IMG/VR virus record: IMGVR_UViG_3300042691_034392 | Span: 1 to 42,770 of that record | DNA length: 42,770 nt | DNA from: a virus | Strand: one strand, 5' to 3' | Part shown: positions 1 through 7,132 of the stretch, in pieces | How positions within the stretch are numbered: the first letter of the stretch is position 1 | Layout: each line of letters starts with the position of its first letter | The notes under the pieces: model-generated | Databases searched by the model: none | Told to the model about the DNA's origin: nothing | What the model saw: only the letters and a program-made list of their open reading frames with translations | Program-made: the position numbers and the translations under genes

Positions 1-1100
1 CTCATTTTCTCAACGTTTACTTCCGTTTCAAATGCCTGAAGAAGATAGTTGAATACCTTTTGTGGATTGGATTGCTCTACCCAACTTAGCGGAATCAATC
101 GGTTTGGGGTACGGATACAATCACACTCTACACTCTCATCCCAAAAACGGTCTATGAAATCGGCCACCTTATCAAAGTATGGGATTTGTCGGAACTCATC
201 ATCAATACCACCATATAATAATCGGAACGTTACCCCCTTAGCCTCATCAACCCCACATCCATATTGGTCAGCCAACCATTGGTGAACGTTACCATCGGGC
301 ATATCGTATCCCACCAACTTACCGATTAGTCTTGGGTGGTAAGCGTTATAGTCCATTTGTAGGAATATCCCATCGGCTATGAAACAATCTCTACTACCAT
401 CCGATTTATTGAGGGCGGCATAGTTCACACCAGCATGTCTATTTGAAGGTCTACCAGTTACAGTGAACGGATTATATTCGGTGAATACCGTATTACCTTT
501 TAAGTGTTTGTGGGCTTGTGGCCATCTATCAATAAATTTTTCCCCAACGACACGGATTCCAAATCCTTCAATCTGAGAAAGGGTAGGAATGAATATATCG
601 TTGTACCAATTATAAGTTTTACTCTTTTGGTTTGTATGTTTTAGTAATTCGGGTTCTACTGCTTCCGCAAGTTTAAGAATGGGAATGGATTGAATGATGT
701 CTTCTCTATAACCTTTGTGTAATAAAGGAGCTACTAAGTGTTGTAATGGTTGAGAGTAGTCTATTGTTTCACCGGTCTTTAAGAAATAAGCGGTGTCAAC
801 ATCATTCAGTCCTTCCCTAAGTGTAACAAAAGATTGGAGTAGCTTTTTCTTTTGAAATACCCACTTTTCACCGGCGGTATTCAACGCACCTTCTATTTGC
901 TCATTAGAGAGTGATAGAGCGTCTGTGTGTTGTTGTGGTAGTATATACCTGTCCGATTGGGTTCTTACGAATATAAACGAAATAGTGGTGTTTAATGGGT
1001 GTTTATCATTATCTACCCATAGTGGATACCAAATGGAAGCTTCAGTTTCCAGCTTTACCTTTAATTCGTTTAATTCATCAATAGACTCAACAATTCTCAT
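1..1100 (-). CDS. Family A DNA polymerase, N-terminal 366 codons (3' end beyond the window)
   Basis: I translated the minus strand from ATG at 1100; it stays open to the left edge. The product is a DNA polymerase I-type (family A) replicative enzyme. Visible landmarks are T-x-TGR (G216, R217) followed by a VNYAAL segment matching the family's 'NLQNIP' region, motif A around D250-Y251, and motif B (K288, F292, Y296-G297). Near the edge, NYLLQAFETE corresponds to the 'QGTAAD' helix; the catalytic motif C (HDE) would lie outside the window. Only about 210 residues precede the TGR motif and I see no exonuclease motifs, so a proofreading domain is probably absent or on another protein. Two usual dNTP-site residues differ: the motif A Glu position is His255 and the motif B Arg position is Val284. 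The gene follows the tmRNA terminator and has its own host-type promoter, with the ATG only 5 nt after the -7 box. T4 itself uses a family B enzyme, so this lineage differs. Confidence 0.85.
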   Translation of the reverse strand, partial: MRIVESIDELNELKVKLETEASIWYPLWVDNDKHPLNTTISFIFVRTQSDRYILPQQHTDALSLSNEQIEGALNTAGEKWVFQKKKLLQSFVTLREGLNDVDTAYFLKTGETIDYSQPLQHLVAPLLHKGYREDIIQSIPILKLAEAVEPELLKHTNQKSKTYNWYNDIFIPTLSQIEGFGIRVVGEKFIDRWPQAHKHLKGNTVFTEYNPFTVTGRPSNRHAGVNYAALNKSDGSRDCFIADGIFLQMDYNAYHPRLIGKLVGYDMPDGNVHQWLADQYGCGVDEAKGVTFRLLYGGIDDEFRQIPYFDKVADFIDRFWDESVECDCIRTPNRLIPLSWVEQSNPQKVFNYLLQAFETEVNVEKM

Positions 1101-1105
1101 AACCA

Positions 1106-1137
1106 CAAATATACAAAAAAAATCCCAAACTACCAAA
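1106..1137 (-). promoter_or_regulatory. Bacteroidota-type promoter for the polymerase gene
   Basis: On the minus strand TTTG (1137-1134) is followed after exactly 20 nt by TATATTTG (1113-1106). This fits the known Bacteroidota consensus TTTG / TAnnTTTG. The upstream box lies in the loop of the tmRNA terminator hairpin. The start codon at 1100 is so close that the transcript would be leaderless or nearly so. Confidence 0.55.
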
Positions 1138-1153
1138 TAATAGTTCGGGATTT
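1115..1153 (-). terminator. Rho-independent terminator of the tmRNA gene
   Basis: A 13-bp inverted repeat (1153-1141 pairing with 1132-1120) is perfect in RNA if one G-U pair is allowed. It has an 8-nt loop and is followed on the minus strand by a run of eight T (1122-1115). It starts 2 nt after the encoded CCA end of the tmRNA. Confidence 0.85.
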
Positions 1154-1155
1154 AA

Positions 1156-1534
1156 TGGTGGAGATGGTGGGATTCGAACCCACGTCTTACGAAGTAACCA
1201 TAATACCAGCGTTTCACACGTTTAGGATAAGGTTTAATCTTATTCACCTTCCAAAATAATTGGGGCCGTTTGGTTAGAACAGCGTTTCCACCAACTGATT
1301 TAAAGTTTCAGTAAACTTAGGTTTCACTTCTTGTTAAATTCCACGAGTGATGCGGAAGGTGATTAGGCTGCTACAGCGTAATCAGCACCTACGAATGCCA
1401 TAACGTCATCGAAGGTCCAAGTTGATAATTCAACTTCGTCATTTATTGTTTGATTCCGAGATTAAAGTGGTTGGAGAACCATCCCACTACGTGTGATACT
1501 ACAATTCGCATCGCAATCAAGTCCAGTCATCCCC
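1156..1534 (-). ncRNA. ssrA: tmRNA (transfer-messenger RNA), phage-encoded
   Basis: This RNA rescues stalled ribosomes and tags the unfinished protein for proteolysis. The 5' end GGGGAUG (1534 downwards) pairs over 7 bp with CAUCUCC before an encoded ACCA at the 3' end (1156). The third pair is G-U, the alanine identity element. A T-arm of GUGGG, UUCGAAU, CCCAC is intact. The internal reading frame runs from about 1443 (AAT GAC GAA) to TAA at 1365-1363. It gives a tag of at least 26 residues ending FDDVMAFVGADYAVAA; the exact resume codon is uncertain by one to three codons, since ACA and ATA lie in frame just before. Bacteroidota tags as I recall them are about 9-10 residues and end YALAA, so this tag is long and ends AVAA. 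The gene has its own promoter and terminator. Confidence 0.93.
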
Positions 1535-1540
1535 GTAATA

Positions 1541-1547
1541 ATAAATA
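1541..1547 (-). promoter_or_regulatory. TATTTAT element, partial match to the candidate late-promoter motif
   Basis: The minus strand reads TATTTAT directly after the TATATTTG box of the tmRNA promoter. It matches the motif in front of the virion genes, but here it may be coincidence because a full host-type promoter is present. Confidence 0.25.
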
Positions 1548-1579
1548 CAAATATACGAAAAATTATTTACTCTCCCAAA
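1548..1579 (-). promoter_or_regulatory. ssrA: Bacteroidota-type promoter for the tmRNA
   Basis: TTTG (1579-1576) is followed after 20 nt by TATATTTG (1555-1548), the same arrangement and spacing as at the polymerase promoter. The mature tmRNA 5' end is 13 nt beyond the -7 box, leaving room for a short leader removed by RNase P. The TTTG box overlaps the last codons of the upstream 124-aa gene. Confidence 0.7.
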
Positions 1580-1941
1580 TTATTTTTTGAGAATTGTAAA
1601 AGGTTTGGAAGATACAATCTAAGTGCGGGTAAATTATTACTAGCGTACCTAACTACTTTATCATTAATTTTTTTAATTTCTTCATCTGTTCCTGATATTT
1701 TCCAGTTTACAGTTGTAGTGATATATAATGTGTTTGCTGTAAATGTACTAAAAGAATTTTCACTTATTTCATAAATTATTCCATTTTTATCATTTGCTCT
1801 CTGAACAAAATATCTTCTTATATAACCAACTTTATAATCATCTTCTGTAGGAGTTGGTACAAATGGTTTAATTTTAATTAATTTAAAATCGCTAGGTATT
1901 CTAATTATACTTCGGTATCTTTTAACTAATCCGTTCATCAT
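1567..1941 (-). CDS. Conserved-type virion/baseplate-associated protein, 124 aa
   Basis: No function can be read with confidence. The protein is soluble, with no signal peptide or membrane segment. A basic N-terminus (VKRYRSI) leads into a segment rich in aromatic residues (YIRRYFVQRANDKNG, about 40-54), followed by predicted beta strands and a closing amphipathic stretch ending in LYLPNLLQFSKNN. This pattern reminds me of small uncharacterised proteins beside baseplate genes in marine T4-like phages, but I cannot verify that. It is the last gene of the tail operon, starting 4 nt after the hub gene stop, so a virion or tail-assembly role is inferred from position. Its end overlaps the -33 box of the tmRNA promoter. 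Confidence 0.7.
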   Translation of the reverse strand: MMNGLVKRYRSIIRIPSDFKLIKIKPFVPTPTEDDYKVGYIRRYFVQRANDKNGIIYEISENSFSTFTANTLYITTTVNWKISGTDEEIKKINDKVVRYASNNLPALRLYLPNLLQFSKNNLGE

Positions 1942-1945
1942 AATT

Positions 1946-4255
1946 TTATCTTATTTGCCTAAACCCTCCCGTAACTTCTGTTTTCCATAACATACCACTT
2001 AAAGTATGTTTTATACCCGTCACTTGGAAAAATCCAGCTTCACTATATTGTTGTGGTAATCCTTTTACAACAAATTTATCACCTCTCTTTATACCACTTA
2101 CACCATGAGCAGTAAATGTAAATTTGATTGGTAATAATATTGATGGTTCATCCAATGCGGTTGCTTCCGAACCTATTTTGAATGCTTCAAACCAAGCCTG
2201 GTCATTATATGCACACATATAATTTTTTTCATATGGTTTATCGCTCCAAGCACCATCATTTGGTTTAATATCAACGTGTGGTGCTAAGCAAACTTTTTCA
2301 AAAAATGCTGCGAATTTTTTTGCTATTACTTCTTTATCTTCTTCACTTGCTCCTTCTGTTCCACTAGATGCAGTCTGATTTCCTTCTTTATCTTCACCCC
2401 ATTTAGATTTACCACTATCTTGAGATTCTATAATACTTATTTGAATTTTATCTTGCTTCGTTGTAAAAAGTCTTCCACTTGCAGGAGGACTGGATGAATT
2501 TAAAGCTCTTTGATTTTTTTGACCTATTATTTGATTCATCATTGCTCCACCAATATCCATATCAAAAGAAGCTTCTAAAAACACAGAATCTGGTCCAGAA
2601 AGTATAAAAGTTGCCGGCTCTGCCGCTGCTGAATTTTGGTTTACACAATTCATTTCTACAACTTGTAACTCCATAATTCCTTTCGCTGTATCTGGTGATT
2701 CTATAATTTGAAAATCCCATATACCACCTGCTGCACCAGATATGCCATTTAATAATTGATAAAGTGCATCTTTTCTTAAAAAATTTTTTGTTTCCAAAAT
2801 ACCTTTAGCAAAATCAAAATTAACATAAAGGTCATTTAAAAATCCCCACGTTCTTGATTTTCTTGAAAAAGGAGCTGCGCCTGCAACTTTATAAAATAAT
2901 TCTACACTATCTCCCCAAGAATTTGTTCCTTTACCACCACTCACAGCACCATCTTGTGGAAACGCTATTTTATTACCTTCCCATTTAACAGTGTTATCAA
3001 CATTACTAACTGTAGTTGCTGTTCCAGATTTTGCAACTTCACCAAAATCAGGACCTGGAGTATTTTTATTTGGTATAAAAAGTTTCGTCCTGTCTGTACT
3101 AAAAATTCTGTCAAATGCTGTACATACTGTTCTATTTGTATTTATTTGAAAGTTTAAATACATTCCACCAATTTTTATTCCTCTTGCTTCAATTCTATTC
3201 ATTATTGCAATTAAAGCCTCAAGTCTTATAAATCTTTCATCACCAATTAATTTTGTACCATCTGCAACTTCAACTGAAATAGCTTCTCCTGTTTCAGGAT
3301 CAGCAACATCTACAGTATCATCTCCAAAAATACTTCCCCAAAAACTTCCTTCTTTATTAGTATTAATATCTTCAGCTATTTTTTTATCAAAATTTATAAA
3401 ATTAATTGGGTCTGCAATTCTTTTACTACCTTCTAATTGTTTTACTAATTTTGTTTTTTTATTGGATGGTAACGCATTAAATACTTGTCTCCATCTTCTT
3501 TTTTGTATTGGTATAGATGCATGTGTGGCTGATGATGTTGGGTAATCAGAAACTTCTTGTTCATCTGATTTTTCTTTTTCTGCCTTCCTAGCATTGTCAG
3601 CAACCATTAGATATGCAGGTAATTCGGTATATCCACAACATTTTACATTTACATCCCAATATGTTTCACTTACTGAAATACTTCCACCTGTTATAAATCC
3701 CAAATAAACATCAGAATATCCTCCAGCTTTTTGTCTATAACTTTCCAAATTAACAACAGATTGAAAACTTGCTATATTATCAGCACTAACGGAATTCATA
3801 ACACCTTTTGATGTATTCCATCCCCATTCCATAAAAATTGAAAAACCGGGTTCCATATAGTAACCCATTATCATATTTAATTGTTGGACTGAAAAACATC
3901 TTATTGTAAATTTAGCTTTTCTAGACAATTCTCCTTCACCCTCATCAACTTCTAAGCTAGTAACGATTGGATTTGGTCTACCAGGTGCACCGGCAGTATC
4001 ACATTGTATAGGGTTATTACCCCAATCAACGCCTATAATACCACTCACATTTTTATTTCCATAAATTGTTGCTGGATTACTATCACCTGCTGCCGAAAAT
4101 AATTGTATATTTGGATTTGAATACAAAACACATCCAGCACCAGATATTAATTTTACAAAGCAGTTTAATTTTGAAGCAGCAAAGGAATCACCTTTCCTAT
4201 CATTCATCGCTTTTACTGCATAACTGGATACCGAAGAAAAACTTGGAAAACTCAT
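1946..4255 (-). CDS. Probable baseplate hub protein, 769 aa
   Basis: A large soluble virion protein. The C-terminal 70 residues (ILLPIKFTFTAHGVSGIKRGD, then FQVTGIKHTLSGMLWKTEV) resemble the end of hub proteins of the gpD/gp27 type, in which a beta-barrel closes with a 'W-x-T-x-(V/I)-x-G' strand. The N-terminal 200 residues are beta-rich and carry an aromatic MEWGWN segment at about 140. The middle (about 610-640) is Glu/Lys/Ser-rich and probably flexible. It lies 5 nt after the LysM baseplate gene and 4 nt before the 124-aa gene. The order tape measure, tube-initiator-like, LysM, hub is that of a contractile-tail baseplate module. The hub call rests on C-terminal pattern and position, not on a complete family match. 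Confidence 0.6.
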   Translation of the reverse strand: MSFPSFSSVSSYAVKAMNDRKGDSFAASKLNCFVKLISGAGCVLYSNPNIQLFSAAGDSNPATIYGNKNVSGIIGVDWGNNPIQCDTAGAPGRPNPIVTSLEVDEGEGELSRKAKFTIRCFSVQQLNMIMGYYMEPGFSIFMEWGWNTSKGVMNSVSADNIASFQSVVNLESYRQKAGGYSDVYLGFITGGSISVSETYWDVNVKCCGYTELPAYLMVADNARKAEKEKSDEQEVSDYPTSSATHASIPIQKRRWRQVFNALPSNKKTKLVKQLEGSKRIADPINFINFDKKIAEDINTNKEGSFWGSIFGDDTVDVADPETGEAISVEVADGTKLIGDERFIRLEALIAIMNRIEARGIKIGGMYLNFQINTNRTVCTAFDRIFSTDRTKLFIPNKNTPGPDFGEVAKSGTATTVSNVDNTVKWEGNKIAFPQDGAVSGGKGTNSWGDSVELFYKVAGAAPFSRKSRTWGFLNDLYVNFDFAKGILETKNFLRKDALYQLLNGISGAAGGIWDFQIIESPDTAKGIMELQVVEMNCVNQNSAAAEPATFILSGPDSVFLEASFDMDIGGAMMNQIIGQKNQRALNSSSPPASGRLFTTKQDKIQISIIESQDSGKSKWGEDKEGNQTASSGTEGASEEDKEVIAKKFAAFFEKVCLAPHVDIKPNDGAWSDKPYEKNYMCAYNDQAWFEAFKIGSEATALDEPSILLPIKFTFTAHGVSGIKRGDKFVVKGLPQQYSEAGFFQVTGIKHTLSGMLWKTEVTGGFRQIR

Positions 4256-4260
4256 AAACT

Positions 4261-4569
4261 TTATCTATTTTCTATTTCAATTCTATTTGCTATTTCTATA
4301 TAATTAGCTGGGATTCTTAAAATTGTTCCTTCTTTTAATCCAAATACTGCATTGTGTATATTATTTGCAGATGCTATCACCCACCACAAAGTTGAATCCT
4401 TATAGAATTGATTTGCTAAAGTATCTAATCTATCACCCATTTCAGTCATTATATAAAGGTCATCATCTCGTAATGGTATATTTGGATAAATTCTACTTAC
4501 ATAAACTTCTTTACCATCTAAAGTTTTTTTCTTTCTACTTAATGAATCGTATCTTGGTAATTCAGACAT
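4261..4569 (-). CDS. LysM-domain baseplate protein (gp53/gpX-like), 102 aa
   Basis: Residues about 38-90 form one LysM-like fold: GDRLDTLANQFYKDSTLWWV, then ANNI and GTILRIP. This is the hallmark of small LysM proteins that clip contractile-tail baseplate parts together (T4 gp53, P2 gpX, CIS LysM proteins). There is no signal peptide, so it acts in virion assembly rather than on host peptidoglycan. It sits 1 nt after the 853-aa gene and 5 nt before the hub gene, consistent with translational coupling. The short N-terminal segment (about 1-30) is basic. Confidence 0.8.
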   Translation of the reverse strand: MSELPRYDSLSRKKKTLDGKEVYVSRIYPNIPLRDDDLYIMTEMGDRLDTLANQFYKDSTLWWVIASANNIHNAVFGLKEGTILRIPANYIEIANRIEIENR

Positions 4570-4570
4570 A

Positions 4571-7132
4571 TTATTTTCCTTTTACTTTTGGTGTTGATGC
4601 TTTTGCTGTTTTCCCGCCTTTATCATCTCTTTGTTTTAAAGTACCACTTGCTTTTTTGTTTTGTGAAGCTTTTTTCTTTGCATCAGCTTTATTTTTCTTT
4701 TCATCTCTTGCTGTTGTATATGGATTTATACCCTCTTCAAAACTATATAAACTATATGTGTTATTAACACCTTGTATAAATTTAACACCAATAGAAACAT
4801 CAATAATCATAGGTGCTTGGTAGCCAGGTGAAAATCCTCCAATTTCCCAAGGTGTAGAATCATCTGCTGTATATGAAAGCGAATCTATAAAGCAATGTTT
4901 ATTTTGGAATACGCTTCCTCCAGACTTACCATCACCCATACTAAAAAATAGTAGTGGCGGAGTTATTGCACTTCCTGCTCCACTTGCTATTGGATAAACC
5001 ATTTTTGCCAATGCTTCTAATTTATCCCACATACGGTCATGCTCAGTAGGATTTGTTGAATAAACTCTCAAATTAAAAGATAAACTTCTTTCAATTCCAG
5101 TGTATGTATAAAGATTGTATGGAGAACCTATAAATTTATTTGTATCCCAACTTGGTGTAAATGTTTCTTGATAACCAGTAATAGTTCCTCTAAAACTTAC
5201 TGTTGGTCCAGCAAAGTGAGAAAATCTAACCAACATAAAATCATAGTTAGCTATATCTTTACCTTTAGCATCACTTTCTTCACCAACTGCTTTTTCATTT
5301 ACAAAATCACCTTTTTTTGTATCAATACCCAATTTAGATGCTATACTAGCACTTCCACTCGCAAATGGATTTCCAAATACTTTTTCTTTTTTTGTTGGAA
5401 CACCACTATTACCAACACCAACTTTATTTAATTGTTGAGATGCTTTTGCTCCTGCTAATTGACTTGTTTGTGTACCATTTAATAATTTTTGCAATTCCCC
5501 ATCTTGTCCAACTAACTGAGTATATTTTTTTATTTCCTGATTAATTGGTACTCCTTTATTTCTTATACCTATTGCATTTTTAGGGTCAGGTTTATTTACT
5601 CTTGCTCCTTCTTGAGTTGCATTTAAAACAGAAGATAAATCATTTCTAGTTTTAACATCCGTTGAAGTTTCATCCACAGTATTTGAATATGCAGTAGATG
5701 GTACTGATGGGTCATTTTTTAATAATGGGTCAACATCTGCTTTTGGTGCATTTGCTTGTTCCTTTTGTCCTAATTTTACCTGTCCTAATTTTCTAGCATT
5801 TACTAAATCAGCTGGATTTGGTTTTTTTAATGTAGGTACACTATTTGGAAGTCCGCTTGTTGGTACGTTTGCCGATGTTGCTAATTTTCCAAATAAATCT
5901 TTTGGGCTTTTAGGTAAAGCTTCTTTTAATCCAGAAACTGAATTTTTAAATTGTGATGTTTTATTTAAACTTGTATTTGTGGTTGCTGGATTTTTATTTT
6001 CATTTTCAGCGGTTGTGCCTGTTAATTTTAATAATTTACTTGATAAATCATTTCTTAACATCGGGTCATCTGCTAACTCATCTACAGTATTTGAATATGC
6101 AGTTGTTGGTACATTAGGGTCATATTTTAATGCTTTGTTATCTTTCGCATCTTTTATTTTTACACCAACATCAATTTGACCTTGCTTTCTTGATTTTGCT
6201 AAATCTATTGGGTCAGGCGTTGGTACATTAACACCACCATCTGGTCTTCTACCAGGTGTTGCTTTTAATTGTTGAGTTTCTTTTCCTAATTGATTTTTAC
6301 CTGTATAAATGTTTGCTACATCATTAAACAAATCAGGATAATAAGCTTTATAAGCTGAATATTGACTTGATAAATCGTTTCTTAAATTTATATTTTCATT
6401 TATAAAATCAATAGTTGATGAATATGGTGCTGAACTATCATATTGAATTTCCGATTCTGATTTTTTTGCAAAGTTTTGTTGTCCTTGCTTTCTAGCTCCA
6501 AATAATTTTTTACGAACTTCCTGCTTTGCCAAACTGATAACACCCCCTAATACCTGATTACCTATTTGTTTTGGCGTACCCTTTGCATTTTTTGCTAATA
6601 ATCTACCTACCAATGTTCCTCTAGCATCTTCTTTAATTTCAGCAAGAGTTGTCATCGTATCGGGCTCTTTACCTACTTTAAATTTATCATTTAATGATAT
6701 TCTAGTTGGTATCAAAATTTGAGGTGGAACAACTCCAAGTTTAGCGCCTAATTTAGATACTTTACCCTTTGCTTTTTCTATTAAATTACCTAACAATCCA
6801 GAATCACCAGCCGTACCAGTTGCGTTTTTCATTTCGTTTACTGCATCGGTGGATTGTCTTGTTAATCTTATTAAATCAGTTCCGTAAATAATTGGTGAAG
6901 ATAAAGTTCTAATAACTCTTAAACCCGTTGTTTCTTGCTCAAAAAAACTTTCAGATTTTCTTACTGATAAACCTTGTCTTATTTTTGTTGCTGCTCTGAA
7001 CGGAAGATTAAGTGCCCCAATATAAGGTCTTATCGGTGCATCTTTACTATTGCGCACATCATATTCTACCGCTGCGGTTTGTCCACTTGAAAGTGTTTTA
7101 TTTCTAAATAATTCTAATAATGTCCTTCCCAT
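4571..7132 (-). CDS. Tail/baseplate structural protein with repeated linker modules, 853 aa
   Basis: Three regions are visible. The N-terminal 220 residues are mixed alpha/beta (starts MGRTLLELFRNKTL). Residues about 225-620 are low-complexity and Lys/Asn/Pro-rich, with three copies of a module that pairs an RKxGQ motif with (Y/N)D(P/S)..P....YS.T.D.......RNDLSS, at about 231-252, 338-365 and 473-500. Residues about 630-800 form a compact conserved-looking domain (FRGTITGYQETFTPSWDT, then YTYTGIERSLSFNLRVY). The last 50 residues are Lys-rich. The start codon overlaps the tape-measure stop (TAATG). A position between the tape measure and the LysM protein is where tube-initiator or distal tube proteins (T4 gp48/gp54) are found, so such a role is possible. 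The repeated central linker is not something I recognise. Confidence 0.65.
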   Translation of the reverse strand: MGRTLLELFRNKTLSSGQTAAVEYDVRNSKDAPIRPYIGALNLPFRAATKIRQGLSVRKSESFFEQETTGLRVIRTLSSPIIYGTDLIRLTRQSTDAVNEMKNATGTAGDSGLLGNLIEKAKGKVSKLGAKLGVVPPQILIPTRISLNDKFKVGKEPDTMTTLAEIKEDARGTLVGRLLAKNAKGTPKQIGNQVLGGVISLAKQEVRKKLFGARKQGQQNFAKKSESEIQYDSSAPYSSTIDFINENINLRNDLSSQYSAYKAYYPDLFNDVANIYTGKNQLGKETQQLKATPGRRPDGGVNVPTPDPIDLAKSRKQGQIDVGVKIKDAKDNKALKYDPNVPTTAYSNTVDELADDPMLRNDLSSKLLKLTGTTAENENKNPATTNTSLNKTSQFKNSVSGLKEALPKSPKDLFGKLATSANVPTSGLPNSVPTLKKPNPADLVNARKLGQVKLGQKEQANAPKADVDPLLKNDPSVPSTAYSNTVDETSTDVKTRNDLSSVLNATQEGARVNKPDPKNAIGIRNKGVPINQEIKKYTQLVGQDGELQKLLNGTQTSQLAGAKASQQLNKVGVGNSGVPTKKEKVFGNPFASGSASIASKLGIDTKKGDFVNEKAVGEESDAKGKDIANYDFMLVRFSHFAGPTVSFRGTITGYQETFTPSWDTNKFIGSPYNLYTYTGIERSLSFNLRVYSTNPTEHDRMWDKLEALAKMVYPIASGAGSAITPPLLFFSMGDGKSGGSVFQNKHCFIDSLSYTADDSTPWEIGGFSPGYQAPMIIDVSIGVKFIQGVNNTYSLYSFEEGINPYTTARDEKKNKADAKKKASQNKKASGTLKQRDDKGGKTAKASTPKVKGK

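Noticed and set aside
1156-1190. A tRNA gene suggested by the T-arm and CCA end
   Set aside because: There is no anticodon arm nearby; the 5' half of the acceptor lies 340 nt away, so this is the 3' end of tmRNA.
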